A stretch of DNA of 64,000 nucleotides. Origin: an uncultured Chitinophaga sp. Lineage in GTDB: Bacteria > Bacteroidota > Bacteroidia > Cytophagales > Cyclobacteriaceae. Shown piece after piece: positions 15,993-26,467 of the stretch. Both the position numbers and the translations under genes were made by a program. A model generated the notes under the pieces. The model had not been told where the DNA came from and made no database searches. It saw only the letters and a list, made by a program, of their open reading frames with translations. How positions within the stretch are numbered: position 1 is the stretch's first letter; each line of letters starts with the position of its first letter. The stretch is from NCBI GenBank assembly GCA_902168205.1, contig CABHOK010000003.1:1922001-1986000 (forward strand). Direction: 5' to 3'.

Positions 15993-18527
15993 GTGCCTAC
16001 TGATAAGAAGCGATTATTCTTTGGTTTACTCTGCTTGTGCAGCATGCTGTTGGTGCTGGTGGCAAGCGTTACAGGCTTAGCACAGGAAACCATTGTTAAA
16101 GGAAAAATTACCGATGCATCTTCAGGCGATCCAATCCCCTTTGTAAATGTTATCTATCCGGGCACCACAATAGGTACTACTACTGATTTTGACGGAAATT
16201 ATACTATACGGACATCTACACCAGGTGATACACTGGTAGCTTCCTATATCGGTTATAAACCGCGTAAAAAAGCTGTTGGGAAAGGCGGAACGCAGATCGT
16301 GAATTTTCAATTGGGTGAAGATGCTACACAGTTACAGGAAATCGTGATCAATGCCGGGGAAAACCCTGCCTATGCTATTCTGCGCAATGTTATGCGGAAT
16401 AAATCCAGGAACGATAAACGCAGACTTACTGCTTACGAATACGATACCTATACCAAGGTAGAGATCGATGTCGATAACATTACTGATAAATTCCGCGAAC
16501 GCAAAATTATCAAGGAGATCACACAGGTGTTGGATAGTGTTGAGCGCATGGCGGGTGAAGATGGTAAACCTATATTGCCTTTATTTATATCCGAGAGTGT
16601 TTCTAAATTTTACTACCGCGATAACCCGCAATTACGTTACGAAAATATTCTCAAGTCCAAGATCAATGGTGTGGGTGTAGACGATGGTACGCTGGTAACG
16701 CAGTTGATAGGTTCATCTTTTCAGGAGTATAATTTTTATCAGAACTGGCTCAATATAGTTACCAAGGAATTTGTATCGCCTATTGCTGAGGGCTGGCGCC
16801 TATACTATGAGTATGACCTGACGGATAGTGTATATATAGGTGATGATTATTGCTATCGGTTAGATTTTTCACCGCGCAGTCCGCAGGACCTGGCCTTTAC
16901 CGGAACGATATGGATCACCAAAGAAGGTTACGCTTTAAAGCAAATTGATGTAACGGTTAACAAACAGGCTAACCTGAATTTTGTAGAAAAAATAAAAATA
17001 CAGCAAGAGTTAGAGCCCACCGCAGAAGGAGCATGGCTGCCCGTAAAAAACCGTGTGTTGATTGATATTGGTGAACTTACCAATACATCGGCCGGTATGC
17101 TGGCTAAATTTTATACATCCAACAAAAATATAGTTGTTAACAAACCGCATGAACCGGCATTCTATCAACATCCGATTGTGATGGCTGAAGACGCGAGGCT
17201 TCACGAAGATGAAGAGTCCTGGGATACCCTTCGCCACGAGCCCCTGTCAGAGTCGGAAAAGAATGTGTATAAAATGATCGATACGCTGCAGAACATTCCG
17301 ATCGTTAAGACCTATATAGACCTGGTGAAAATTTTTGTAAATGGATATTTTGATGCCGGTAAAGTATATATAGGTCCCTATATCGGTTTTGTGGCTGTGA
17401 ACAACATCGAAGGATTACGACTTCAGGCCGGGTTTAAAACCAGTATGGATTTTAGTAACAAGTGGGTGTTACGCGGTCAGCTAGGGTATGGCTTCCGCGA
17501 TGAACGTTTCAAGTATGCGGGGTCTGTTCAATATATAGCCTCACGTGAGCGGTGGACAACCGTGAGCTTCCGGATGCGCAGTGATATTGGAAGGGTAGGA
17601 GTGGATGATGAAACGCTGGCCGACAACTATATATTTCTGGCTGCACAACGCTGGGGTAATTATAGGAGAGGGTATTACTTTGATGAAGCGCGTTTTAATT
17701 TTCAGCGAGAGCTGTTCAGAGGTTTTACACAACGCTTTGCTGTAAAACGATTAACCTTCCGCCCGGAGTTTAACTTCGGATATACTCAACCCGAAGATGT
17801 TGCAGGCGATACACTATCAAGCTTTGAGACATCAGAACTCGTCATCGAGTCGCGCTTTGCCCGTGATGAGATGTTTATACAGGATGATAACGATCGAATC
17901 AGCCTCGGAGCACTTAAGTGGCCGATCATAACCCTTCGCTATACCCGCGGTTTTAAGGGTGTTATGAATAGTGATTTCGATTATACCAAGTGGCGGTTGT
18001 CTATATTCAAGCGTATCAAGTTTGGTCCGCTCGGTGTAGCCTATCTCAATACAACAGGAGAATATACTACCGGGGCAGCACCCTACCCGTTGTTAACACC
18101 ACACCTCGGTAACCAGAGTCCGTTCTATACCATCATTACTTACAACCTGATGGACTACGGAGAATTTGTAAGTGATCGTTACGCATCACTTCAATATCAA
18201 CACCACTTTGAAGGTTTTCTATTCAACCGCATTCCGCTGATGCGAAAGTTGAAGTGGCGCCTGGTTGGTTCAGCCAATGTTATTTATGGGGGGATGAGTG
18301 AAACAAACAAGAAACTCATTCCGCAAGAGACCAGTGAAACACCGAAGTATCTTCCCGTGCGCACCTTCGATCGTAACAAGCCTTATGTTGAACTCGGCTA
18401 CGGTATAGAGAATATCTTCCGCTTTGTACGCGTAGACTTTGTTCATCGCCTCTCATACCTCGATAAGACAGTTAACCCGAACGTGAGGAAGTTCGGAGTG
18501 TTTGTGAGCTTCCAGTTTGTTCTTTGA
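15993..18527 (+). CDS. DUF5686 outer-membrane protein with N-terminal carboxypeptidase-regulatory-like domain
   Basis: About 844 residues. A signal peptide (LFFGLLCLCSMLLVLVASVTGLAQ) is followed by a CarboxypepD_reg-like beta-sandwich (KGKITDASSGDPIPFVNVIYPGTT, then FDGNYTIRT and VASYIGYKPRKKAV). The rest matches DUF5686: NPAYAILRNVMRNKSRNDKRRL, then long amphipathic strands ending in FGVFVSFQFVL, a typical outer-membrane C terminus with a final hydrophobic residue. It is probably a beta-barrel of unknown function, widespread in Bacteroidota. A TTG at 15975 also opens the frame but lies inside the -7 promoter element, so GTG 15993 is preferred; this start is uncertain. Confidence 0.82.
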   Translation: MPTDKKRLFFGLLCLCSMLLVLVASVTGLAQETIVKGKITDASSGDPIPFVNVIYPGTTIGTTTDFDGNYTIRTSTPGDTLVASYIGYKPRKKAVGKGGTQIVNFQLGEDATQLQEIVINAGENPAYAILRNVMRNKSRNDKRRLTAYEYDTYTKVEIDVDNITDKFRERKIIKEITQVLDSVERMAGEDGKPILPLFISESVSKFYYRDNPQLRYENILKSKINGVGVDDGTLVTQLIGSSFQEYNFYQNWLNIVTKEFVSPIAEGWRLYYEYDLTDSVYIGDDYCYRLDFSPRSPQDLAFTGTIWITKEGYALKQIDVTVNKQANLNFVEKIKIQQELEPTAEGAWLPVKNRVLIDIGELTNTSAGMLAKFYTSNKNIVVNKPHEPAFYQHPIVMAEDARLHEDEESWDTLRHEPLSESEKNVYKMIDTLQNIPIVKTYIDLVKIFVNGYFDAGKVYIGPYIGFVAVNNIEGLRLQAGFKTSMDFSNKWVLRGQLGYGFRDERFKYAGSVQYIASRERWTTVSFRMRSDIGRVGVDDETLADNYIFLAAQRWGNYRRGYYFDEARFNFQRELFRGFTQRFAVKRLTFRPEFNFGYTQPEDVAGDTLSSFETSELVIESRFARDEMFIQDDNDRISLGALKWPIITLRYTRGFKGVMNSDFDYTKWRLSIFKRIKFGPLGVAYLNTTGEYTTGAAPYPLLTPHLGNQSPFYTIITYNLMDYGEFVSDRYASLQYQHHFEGFLFNRIPLMRKLKWRLVGSANVIYGGMSETNKKLIPQETSETPKYLPVRTFDRNKPYVELGYGIENIFRFVRVDFVHRLSYLDKTVNPNVRKFGVFVSFQFVL

Positions 18528-18729
18528 TTCGTTAACTGTCTGTGCAACTCTGCGTCTCCTCGGTGTTCTTTGTGTAATTGGATTTAAGATTTCAGAAAGG
18601 AGTATAATCGTTGTCTATACCTTCATCGCTCCAATACTCTTAAACTAATAACGGATAACGGTTAACGACTTACCAATCTTTTAACCATATTTGCACCTGA
18701 ATTAATTTTGTATTTTAATTCTTGATTTC
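18528..18729. repeat. Spacer with dispersed-repeat-like modules upstream of thrS
   Basis: The 202-bp spacer contains CTCTGCGTCTCCTCGGTGTT (18547-18566) followed by CTTTGTGTAA, and a TAACGGATAACGGTTAAC module around 18650-18666. Such phrase-like modules recur between genes in Bacteroidota genomes; that is recollection, not a search result. CATATTTG at 18686-18693 resembles a -7 element for thrS (one mismatch). Confidence 0.4.
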
Positions 18730-20664
18730 ATGAATGTAAAAATTTCTCTTCCGGATGGAAGTGTGCGGGAGTACCCGCAAGGTGTTAAAGGTTCGGAGAT
18801 AGCATCAAGCATCAGTGAAGGTTTAGCACGCGTTGCCCTGGCAATTGAAGTAAACGGTGAAGTAAGAGACCTGGCCAGACCTATTGACCAGGATGCATCA
18901 GTAAAGATTCTCACGTGGAATGACAAGGGAGGTAAATCTACCTTCTGGCACTCATCAGCTCACTTACTGGCAGAAGCGTTGGAAGCACTCTATCCCGGAG
19001 TTAAATTCGGTATAGGTCCTGCGATCGACAATGGCTTCTACTATGATGTTGATCTGGGAGATCGTCCGTTCGGTGAAGAAGATCTGGCGGCTATAGAAGC
19101 CAAGATGAAAGAGCTTGCCAAGAAGGAGAGTATATACTCCCGCAGGGATGTAAGCAAAGCCGAAGCACTGGATTTCTTCACGAAGAAAGGTGATGAATAC
19201 AAGCTTGAACTTATCAACGATCTGAAAGACGGAAGTATAACTTTTTACGAGCAAGGTAATTTTACCGATCTCTGTAAAGGTCCGCATATACCCAACACCG
19301 GTTTTGTAAAAGCCGTAAAACTTCTCAACGTAGCTGGTGCATACTGGCGCGGGAACGAGAAGAACAAAATGCTGAAACGCATTTACGGTATAACTTTTCC
19401 AAAGCAGAAAGAGTTGGAAGAGTATCTCCATGTACTTGAAGAAGCGAAGAAGCGTGATCACCGTAAACTCGGAAGAGAACTTGAATTGTTTGCTTTTTCT
19501 GAGAAAGTGGGCATGGGTTTGCCGCTGTGGCTTCCGAAAGGAACCATTCTTCGCGAGCGCCTTGAGCAATTTCTGCGTAAAGCACAGATCAAAGCCGGAT
19601 ACGATCCGGTTGTTACACCGCATATTGGTGGCAAGTCACTCTATGTTACGTCAGGTCACTACGAGAAGTATGGTAAGGATTCTTTCCAGCCTATACATAC
19701 TCCGGACGAAGGCGAAGAGTTCTTGTTGAAACCGATGAACTGTCCGCATCACTGTGAGATATATAAAACGAAGCCGCGTTCTTATCGCGACCTCCCGGTA
19801 CGTCTGGCAGAGTTCGGGACAGTATATCGTTACGAACAGAGCGGTGAGCTTCATGGCTTGACACGCGTGCGCGGATTTACCCAGGATGATGCACACATCT
19901 TCTGTCGTCCGGATCAGGTAAAAGAGGAATTTATCAAAGTTATAGATCTCGTGTTGCTGGTTTTCAGATCACTTGGGTTTGAAAATTATACCGCACAAGT
20001 ATCACTGCGTGATCCGGAGAATAAAGTAAAATATATAGGTGAAGATCACCTGTGGGAGAGAGCCGAACGCGAAATACAAGAGGCTGCCGATGAGCGCGGT
20101 CTGCAAACTGTAGCCGTGCAAGGTGAAGCTGCATTCTACGGACCGAAGCTTGACTTCATGGTGAAAGATGCATTGGGTCGTAGCTGGCAGTTGGGTACCA
20201 TCCAGGTAGATTATCAACTTCCGCAGCGCTTTGAACTTGAATATGTAGGTTCTGACAATCAGAAGCACCGCCCGGTAATGATTCACCGTGCTCCGTTCGG
20301 ATCACTGGAAAGATTCGTTGCCGTTCTCATAGAACACTGCGCGGGTAATTTCCCGCTGTGGCTGGCACCTGATCAGATTGCTGTTCTTCCTATATCCGAA
20401 CGCTTCAATGACTACGCGAAGCTCGTTTATGAAAAATTGAAGGAGCAGGACATCCGCGGTATATTGGATGATCGCGATGAAAAGATCGGTCGGAAGATAC
20501 GGGATGCAGAAACTAAAAAGATCCCGTACATGCTGATTGTAGGGGAGAAAGAGGTGGCCGAAGAGAAAGTTGCCGTGCGTAAACATGGCCAAGGAGACCA
20601 GGGAAGCGTGTTATTGGATGAATTTGTGAGCAAATTCAGGACAGAATGTGCTGCACCCAATTGA
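18730..20664 (+). CDS. thrS: Threonine--tRNA ligase
   Basis: A 644-residue class II aminoacyl-tRNA synthetase. Residues 1-62 form the TGS domain ([19 protein letters not shown]), followed by the editing domain with [16 protein letters not shown] and [10 protein letters not shown]. The catalytic core includes [21 protein letters not shown] (zinc-binding Cys/His), [26 protein letters not shown] (motif 2) and [18 protein letters not shown] (motif 3). The C-terminal anticodon domain starts at [13 protein letters not shown]. The length is normal. It precedes infC-rpmI-rplT as in many bacteria. No T-box or threonine-leader ORF was recognised upstream. Confidence 0.97.
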   Translation: MNVKISLPDGSVREYPQGVKGSEIASSISEGLARVALAIEVNGEVRDLARPIDQDASVKILTWNDKGGKSTFWHSSAHLLAEALEALYPGVKFGIGPAIDNGFYYDVDLGDRPFGEEDLAAIEAKMKELAKKESIYSRRDVSKAEALDFFTKKGDEYKLELINDLKDGSITFYEQGNFTDLCKGPHIPNTGFVKAVKLLNVAGAYWRGNEKNKMLKRIYGITFPKQKELEEYLHVLEEAKKRDHRKLGRELELFAFSEKVGMGLPLWLPKGTILRERLEQFLRKAQIKAGYDPVVTPHIGGKSLYVTSGHYEKYGKDSFQPIHTPDEGEEFLLKPMNCPHHCEIYKTKPRSYRDLPVRLAEFGTVYRYEQSGELHGLTRVRGFTQDDAHIFCRPDQVKEEFIKVIDLVLLVFRSLGFENYTAQVSLRDPENKVKYIGEDHLWERAEREIQEAADERGLQTVAVQGEAAFYGPKLDFMVKDALGRSWQLGTIQVDYQLPQRFELEYVGSDNQKHRPVMIHRAPFGSLERFVAVLIEHCAGNFPLWLAPDQIAVLPISERFNDYAKLVYEKLKEQDIRGILDDRDEKIGRKIRDAETKKIPYMLIVGEKEVAEEKVAVRKHGQGDQGSVLLDEFVSKFRTECAAPN

Positions 20665-20679
20665 TCCTTTTATAAGTAC

Positions 20680-20709
20680 TTGTATTTTTGATGTAAATAG
20701 CGATATTTG
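20680..20709 (+). promoter_or_regulatory. Candidate promoter of infC
   Basis: TTG (20680-20682), a 19-base spacer and GATATTTG (20702-20709, one mismatch to TAnnTTTG) lie just after thrS. A start near 20716 gives a leader of about 25 bases to the proposed AUU start, so infC-rpmI-rplT may be transcribed separately from thrS. Confidence 0.45.
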
Positions 20710-20741
20710 CACCCTGTTTTTTGTGGACTTAAACATTTAGA

Positions 20742-21323
20742 ATTATTAACAGCAGTAATACCAACAGACCTAGCAATTTTAGCAGGCCTCCACGCAGAGG
20801 ACCTCAGAAACCTGAGGAACCGTATCGAATTAATGAAAGAATAACGGCACAACGGGTTCGGGTAGTAGGCGAGAACATCAAGGTAGATGTATATCCTATA
20901 CAGCAAGCCATTAAGTTGGCGCAGGAGCAGGGATTGGATTTAGTTGAAATTTCACCTAATGCAGACCCTCCGGTATGTAAGGTTGTTGACTACTCGAAAT
21001 TTAAGTACGAACAGAAGAAGAAGCAGAAGGAAATTAAGGCGAAGACCGTGAAAGTGGTGATCAAAGAGATCCGCTTCGGTCCGAATACCGATGATCATGA
21101 TTTTAACTTCAAGTTGAAACATGCCATTTCGTTTCTTCAGGAAGGTGCCAAAGTAAAAGCTACTGTATTCTTTGCCGGCCGATCCATTGTGTACAAAGAA
21201 CGCGGAGAGATTCTCCTGCTGAAGTTTGCACAGTTGCTCGAAGAACATGGCAAAGTAGAGCAGATGCCTAAACTTGAGGGTAAACGCATGAGTATCATGC
21301 TGATGCCGAAGGCCAAGAAGTAA
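20742..21323 (+). CDS. infC: Translation initiation factor IF-3, apparently with AUU start
   Basis: IF-3 keeps the 30S subunit free and proofreads the start codon. The conserved N-terminal domain ([19 protein letters not shown], then [25 protein letters not shown]) and C-terminal domain ([47 protein letters not shown]) are complete. The frame is open from 20733, just after a TAA, but has no ATG, GTG, TTG or CTG until a TTG at 20916, which would delete a conserved part of the N domain. The only plausible starts are the tandem ATT codons at 20742 and 20745, giving 193 or 192 residues. AUU is the known autoregulatory start of infC in enterobacteria. rpmI follows 25 bp later. Confidence 0.88.
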   Translation: MINSSNTNRPSNFSRPPRRGPQKPEEPYRINERITAQRVRVVGENIKVDVYPIQQAIKLAQEQGLDLVEISPNADPPVCKVVDYSKFKYEQKKKQKEIKAKTVKVVIKEIRFGPNTDDHDFNFKLKHAISFLQEGAKVKATVFFAGRSIVYKERGEILLLKFAQLLEEHGKVEQMPKLEGKRMSIMLMPKAKK

Positions 21324-21348
21324 GTCTTGAAAGTTTAATTTTTATACA

Positions 21349-21543
21349 ATGCCTAAATTAAAAACAAAATCAGGAGCCAAGAAGCGCTTTAAAGTGACTG
21401 GCACTGGTAAGATTAAGCATAAGCGTGCTTTCAAAAACCATATCCTGACTAAGAAGGAGACCAAGCAGAAGCGCAGGCTGAGCAACAAGTCTCTGGTGAA
21501 AAAGTCAGACATGGCGAATGTAAAAGCAATGCTTGTTCTTTAA
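21349..21543 (+). CDS. rpmI: 50S ribosomal protein L35
   Basis: A 64-residue basic protein starting [36 protein letters not shown] (read in parts), with [15 protein letters not shown], the standard L35 sequence. It is a component of the large ribosomal subunit. It is encoded between infC and rplT in the usual order. Confidence 0.96.
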   Translation: MPKLKTKSGAKKRFKVTGTGKIKHKRAFKNHILTKKETKQKRRLSNKSLVKKSDMANVKAMLVL

Positions 21544-21628
21544 TCTCAGGTTCAAATGTTTAACCCGGATGCTGGCCTAAAGATTCACAACTAAAGTGGA
21601 CGCCATCAGCCAAAAAATGTAAAGTAAA

Positions 21629-21973
21629 ATGCCAAGATCAGTCAACAATGTAGCCTCAAGAGCAAGACGTAAACGCATCTTGAAGCTGGCCAAAGGTTTC
21701 TTTGGTCGTAAAAAGAATGTTTGGACGGTAGCAAAAAATGCCGTTGAAAAAGGTTTAGGATACGCTTACCGCGATCGTAAACAAAAGAAAAGAGAGTTCC
21801 GCAGCGTGTGGATCGCTCGTATCAATGCCGGTGCTCGTATTCATGGATTATCATATTCTGAATTGATGGGTAAACTTAAGAAATCAGGTATTGATTTGAA
21901 TCGTAAAGTATTAGCTGACTTAGCGATGAACCATCCTTCTGCATTCGAAGCTATCGTGAAGAAGGTGAAGTAA
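21629..21973 (+). CDS. rplT: 50S ribosomal protein L20
   Basis: A 114-residue protein with the L20 signatures [48 protein letters not shown] and [17 protein letters not shown]20 binds 23S rRNA early in assembly and, in other bacteria, represses its own operon. No repressor-binding pseudoknot was identified here. The 85-bp gap after rpmI holds no recognised feature. A terminator follows. Confidence 0.97.
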   Translation: MPRSVNNVASRARRKRILKLAKGFFGRKKNVWTVAKNAVEKGLGYAYRDRKQKKREFRSVWIARINAGARIHGLSYSELMGKLKKSGIDLNRKVLADLAMNHPSAFEAIVKKVK

Positions 21974-21995
21974 TTGCTTATCAAATAAATATTTA

Positions 21996-22020
21996 AGGGG
22001 GACTGATAGTCCCCTTTTTT
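21996..22020 (+). terminator. Rho-independent terminator after rplT
   Basis: A GGGGACT/AGTCCCC stem with a three-base loop is followed by six T residues, 23 bp after the rplT stop. It closes the infC-rpmI-rplT unit. Confidence 0.85.
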
Positions 22021-22152
22021 GTTTTATCAAATTTAGCCTATATTCGGGGGAGCTGATTTTTTAGACTATAGAATGGTTTTTTTTTAGATAAGTTAACAGA
22101 GTGCCTACATTCAGCATCAATTTCCTAACTTTCAAGTCCTGTCAGGGTAACT

Positions 22153-25100
22153 ATGCATAACCAACCCTACCATAAGCAGAGGCTTGAGAAAGACTCATCA
22201 GAGATCCCGAATGTTCAGGTTGAGGTAGAAAATCCTTTTCCTGGCCTGCGCCCTTTTTCAATTGATGACAGTCATCTTTTCTTTGGTCGCGAAGGACAAA
22301 TTGATGAGATACTCTTCAAGCTGGCACGTAACAGGTTTGTTACGGTAATGGGATATTCAGGAAGCGGTAAGTCTTCCCTGATGGCGTGTGGTCTTGTTCC
22401 GGTTTTATACGGAGGCTTTGTTACTGAATCGGGTACAGAATGGAATGCGATAACGGCACGCCCGGGTTCAGCACCCATCCATAGCCTGGTTGAGGCTATA
22501 CTCGAATACATGGTGAAGCATCACCATATACCGGTATCCGAAGCATCGGTGCACCGGCCGATGATCAACTCTATACTTCGCAGCGGTCCGCAGGGATTAC
22601 TCGAAGTATCCAAGTATATTCAGCGAAACACATCCGAGAATATTTTCTTTCTTATCGATCAGTTCGAAGAGATATTCCGCTATCGCGATCATGTCGACAG
22701 CGACATACAGAATGATGCACAGCTATATGTAAGTATGTTTATGACAGCCGTGCAGCAACGCGAAGTGCCTATATATGTAGCGCTGGCGATGCGCTCGGAT
22801 TTTATAGGAGAGTGTTCCATTTTTCCGGGACTAACCAAACTCATCAACAGCAGTAACTATCTTATTCCGCAGATGATGCGGGAGCAGAAGAAAGCTGCCA
22901 TCGAAGGACCTATAGCAGTAGCGGGTGGTAAAATATCGCAGCGATTGGTGAAACGATTGCTGAGCGATATGGGCGCAGACCAGGATCAGCTTCCCATCCT
23001 TCAGCATGCGCTGATGCGTACGTGGGATTACTGGCTGAAGAATCACGAAACCGGTGAGCCGGTAGACATTCGCCACTATACGGCTATTGGTAAAATATCA
23101 GAAGCACTTTCGCAGCACGCCAACGAAGCCTTCGATGAACTTTCGTTGCGCAGTAAAGCTATAGCCGAAGTACTTTTCAAAAGTATAACAGAAAAAAATC
23201 AGGAGAATCGCGGTATGCGCAGGCCCTGTCAGCTGGCACTCATTGCACAGCTGGCAGAAGCGAGCGAAGAAGAAGTGATCGAAGTGGTGGAACAATTTCG
23301 AAAGCCCGGTCGCTCATTCCTGATGCCGGCTGCACATATACCTCTCAATGGAGATTCGATCATCGAGCTGTCGCACGAAAGTCTGATTCGTATCTGGAAC
23401 CGACTCGAAGTATGGGTTGAAGACGAGTTCGAATCAGCAACGATGTATAAACGCTTGTCCGATGCAGCGGCCATGTATCAGATCGGTAAGACAGGTTTGT
23501 GGAGAACACCCGATCTGCAACTGGCATTAAACTGGCAGAAGAAGCAGAAGCCTACACGCGAATGGGCACAACGATACGATGAAGCATTTGAACGTGCTAT
23601 CGTTTTTCTGGATACGAGTCGGATCACATACGAAGCCGAATTAAAAAATCAGGAGATGATGCAGAGACGTGTTCTTCGAAGAACGCGTGCCACGGCTATC
23701 ATTCTCGGTATAGCATTTCTGATCGCTATACTTTTCTTTGTGTATGCCTACTTGCAAAAACTTCAGGCTGATGCCGATCGCGAGTATGCTGATATACAAA
23801 AGAACGAAGCGCAGGTTCAGCGCGAAGAAGCACTCAAGCAGAAGAAAGAAGCCGAGAAGCAGCGCACCGATGCTATTGCTGCGCGCGACCTGGCCGATGT
23901 ATATAACAAGGAACTACAATCGACCATCACACAGCTTGAAACAGCCAAAGGCGATGTGGAACGCGCCCTTGTAAAAGCAAGAAGCGAAGAACAAAAAGCT
24001 ATACTGGCCAACGAAGAAGCACAGCGAAATCTTGACTTCGCCAATCTTAAAAAAGATGAAGCGGATTTGAACTGGTTGTTTGCCAAGAACCAGCTTATGC
24101 TGCGTGTAGCCCAGGTGTTGGCAACAAAGTCGGTACAGGAAGACGATGATAAAGATCTCGCGGCATTGCAGGCTATGCAGGGACACATCTTTCATAGAAG
24201 ATATAGCGGTAAAAAGTATGACCCCTATATATACCGCGGACTGTATAGCGCTCTTACCAAAATTATTGGCTCCAGCTATAACGCCATGAAAGTTCAAGGG
24301 CCGCCACGCGTACACATGCGCTCGCTGGTGGTATCTGAAAAAGATAACAGCTTCTTTGTATCCGGGGCAGATGGTCGCATTTATCGTGGTGACTATGACA
24401 AGCTCAACAACTCGGCAACCGGGTTTGCTACACCGTATCCAAGTAAAGTTATAGCACTCAGTAAAGATGAAAGTTTCCTGGTGAATGGAAGTGATTCTTC
24501 CTTTGTACAGATCTATAGTTTGCAAAGCAAAGCGAAACCGAGAGTGATCAAAGGATTTAAGGGCGCAACGAACGATATAGAATTTCTGCCGGATAACTCG
24601 GGCTTTATTATAGCCAGTGCTGATAAGACGTTGTCGTTCGTGAATCATGTTACAGGGGATATAAAAACACTCGTTACACTTCCGTTCGAACTCAAATCGA
24701 TCAGTATACATCCGAATGGTAAATCGTTGATAGGAGGTACATGGTCCGGGTTGCTTATACAGGTAAACCTGGCAGACAACTCATATGCCACGCTGGCAAC
24801 AGAAAGCTCCAGCAGGATTTTATCTGTGAAATATAGTCCCAGTGGAAATCTTCTCGCGTACGGAGTGGATGTCTTGTCAAACAAACGCGGCATTGTAAAG
24901 CTGTATGATTTTACAACACAGGAGACGCGGCAGTTCTCAGGACATCGTGCCGGTGTTTACGATGTGGAGTTTAGTCCCGATGAGAAATTACTGGCGAGTG
25001 CCGGACTCGATAAACGACTGCAGCTATATGTATTGGACAACCCGGAAGATCTGCCGGTGGAGATGGAAAATAACAATGGATTTGTGTGGGATATAGCCTT

Positions 25101-25287
25101 TGCCAAGGGATCGAATCTGTTGATAGCAGCATGCTCCGAATCTGAGATACGGGTTTGGCCAACCGACCCTTCGCTGCTGGCCGATCAGATTTGTCCGAAT
25201 ATCACCCGGAAGAATATGACGCAGGATGAGTGGACGAAGTATGTAGGAAATGATGTTGAATATGAAAATACTTGTACCGGTTATTGA
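22153..25287 (+). CDS. Membrane-anchored STAND-type NTPase with coiled coil and C-terminal WD40 repeats
   Basis: A 1044-residue protein. NPFPGLRPFSIDDSHLFFGRE opens an nSTAND1-like NTPase with Walker A GYSGSGKSS (about residues 67-75), Walker B FFLIDQFEE (about 165-173) and VALAMRSDFIGEC. A helical region leads to one membrane segment (about 515-537, IILGIAFLIAILFFVYAYL) preceded by RRVLRRTR, so the NTPase should be cytoplasmic. A long Glu/Lys/Ala coiled coil follows, then WD40-like blades from about residue 730 (for example GVYDVEFSPDEKLLASAGLDKRLQLYVL). The propeller would lie in the periplasm. The neighbours (barrel, lipoprotein, giant T9SS cargo) follow closely. STAND proteins are signal-driven switches; the trigger is unknown. 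Confidence 0.85.
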   Translation: MHNQPYHKQRLEKDSSEIPNVQVEVENPFPGLRPFSIDDSHLFFGREGQIDEILFKLARNRFVTVMGYSGSGKSSLMACGLVPVLYGGFVTESGTEWNAITARPGSAPIHSLVEAILEYMVKHHHIPVSEASVHRPMINSILRSGPQGLLEVSKYIQRNTSENIFFLIDQFEEIFRYRDHVDSDIQNDAQLYVSMFMTAVQQREVPIYVALAMRSDFIGECSIFPGLTKLINSSNYLIPQMMREQKKAAIEGPIAVAGGKISQRLVKRLLSDMGADQDQLPILQHALMRTWDYWLKNHETGEPVDIRHYTAIGKISEALSQHANEAFDELSLRSKAIAEVLFKSITEKNQENRGMRRPCQLALIAQLAEASEEEVIEVVEQFRKPGRSFLMPAAHIPLNGDSIIELSHESLIRIWNRLEVWVEDEFESATMYKRLSDAAAMYQIGKTGLWRTPDLQLALNWQKKQKPTREWAQRYDEAFERAIVFLDTSRITYEAELKNQEMMQRRVLRRTRATAIILGIAFLIAILFFVYAYLQKLQADADREYADIQKNEAQVQREEALKQKKEAEKQRTDAIAARDLADVYNKELQSTITQLETAKGDVERALVKARSEEQKAILANEEAQRNLDFANLKKDEADLNWLFAKNQLMLRVAQVLATKSVQEDDDKDLAALQAMQGHIFHRRYSGKKYDPYIYRGLYSALTKIIGSSYNAMKVQGPPRVHMRSLVVSEKDNSFFVSGADGRIYRGDYDKLNNSATGFATPYPSKVIALSKDESFLVNGSDSSFVQIYSLQSKAKPRVIKGFKGATNDIEFLPDNSGFIIASADKTLSFVNHVTGDIKTLVTLPFELKSISIHPNGKSLIGGTWSGLLIQVNLADNSYATLATESSSRILSVKYSPSGNLLAYGVDVLSNKRGIVKLYDFTTQETRQFSGHRAGVYDVEFSPDEKLLASAGLDKRLQLYVLDNPEDLPVEMENNNGFVWDIAFAKGSNLLIAACSESEIRVWPTDPSLLADQICPNITRKNMTQDEWTKYVGNDVEYENTCTGY

Positions 25288-25300
25288 TTGTTAACAGCGA

Positions 25301-26467
25301 ATGATAAGACCTATACCTAAATTCTTATTCAGTTGTGCATTGTTCTGGAGTGCATGTTTTTCAGCATCGGCTCAGAATGAATGCGAGCTTGTGTTGAATC
25401 GGGCGATCGAAGAATTTAATGCCGGTCATCACTATGGTATACCGGCTATGCTGAGTGAATGCCTGGAGAAAAATCAGAACCGGGAGTGGCGGCAACGGGC
25501 GTATTTATTGTTAGCGGAAACTTACTTGTTACTCGAAGATCCGTTTGGTTCTGAGAAAAGTTACCTGGAAGTATTACGAGCCAATCCCGAATACCTGACG
25601 GATGAGAAACGCGATCCCATTGACCTGGTATATCTCAGCTCTAAATTTACATCAACCCCTATATTTTCACTGTCCGTAAAAATTGGCCCAAATATCTCGA
25701 TCATCCGGAAGCTGGCAGATCGCGGTACGTATGCTGACGATGTACGCAAACGCTATATATTAAAGCCCGGCTTTCAGGCTGGTGTAGGGCTGGACTGGCA
25801 CTATAACGAAAACCTGAGCGCGGTGCTCGAAGGTAATTTTGTGTTCTCATCTTACAAGCAACGCATCAACGGGCAATTCGGTCGCGATGAATCTTCTTTT
25901 CACGATCGCCAGACGTGGATACGCATGCCGCTATCCGTGAAATATAGTGCTTCACAAGGACAGTACAGACCGTATGGCTATGCCGGTGTTTCATTTGATC
26001 TGTTGCTTGGCGATCGGGCTACCATCCAGTATAAAGATCAGAACTTTAATCCGGAAACGCAGCGCGTGGAGAGTATAGATCGCGAAAGTCCTACGCTCAA
26101 GTATAAATCAAAACGCAATGCTGTAAACTACTCCCTGTTTGTGGGCGGTGGTGTGAAGTATAAGATTAAGCTCGACTATATCTTTGCTGATCTCCGTTAC
26201 TCGTTCGGCATGACCAACATCGTAGACGATAACAACAGTATATTTGATTACAACAAAGGAGAGAATCCCACATCCGAAAGCTTTCAGGATTCCGGAGATG
26301 GTTCTTTTCGCTGGGCCCATATAGATGATCTTTTCAGAATGGACAATCTTTTTATTTCGGTAGGGTATATACGTCCGCTATATAAACCCCGTAAATTGAA
26401 GAATGCCCGTTCCAGAGCCGTATTGCGTTCCATTAAAAGACAAGGCGATGAAGTTAAGGTTGATTAG
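25301..26467 (+). CDS. Outer-membrane beta-barrel protein with N-terminal TPR-like region
   Basis: A 388-residue protein with a signal peptide (FLFSCALFWSACFSASAQ). Residues 25-110 contain TPR-like helices (RAYLLLAETYLLLEDPFGSEKSYLEVLRANPEYL). From about residue 120 amphipathic strands alternate with turns, such as LKPGFQAGVGLDWHYNENLSAVLEGNFVF and YSLFVGGGVKYKIKLDYIFADLRYSFG, pointing to an outer-membrane barrel of the PorT/OmpW-like size class. It starts 13 bp after the STAND gene, and its 3' end overlaps the following lipoprotein gene by 20 bp, so the genes are cotranscribed. The exact family was not recognised. Confidence 0.75.
   Translation: MIRPIPKFLFSCALFWSACFSASAQNECELVLNRAIEEFNAGHHYGIPAMLSECLEKNQNREWRQRAYLLLAETYLLLEDPFGSEKSYLEVLRANPEYLTDEKRDPIDLVYLSSKFTSTPIFSLSVKIGPNISIIRKLADRGTYADDVRKRYILKPGFQAGVGLDWHYNENLSAVLEGNFVFSSYKQRINGQFGRDESSFHDRQTWIRMPLSVKYSASQGQYRPYGYAGVSFDLLLGDRATIQYKDQNFNPETQRVESIDRESPTLKYKSKRNAVNYSLFVGGGVKYKIKLDYIFADLRYSFGMTNIVDDNNSIFDYNKGENPTSESFQDSGDGSFRWAHIDDLFRMDNLFISVGYIRPLYKPRKLKNARSRAVLRSIKRQGDEVKVD

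Noticed and set aside
20916-21323. A shorter infC starting at TTG 20916
   Set aside because: It would remove conserved IF-3 residues (YRINERI onward) that are clearly encoded in the same frame upstream.
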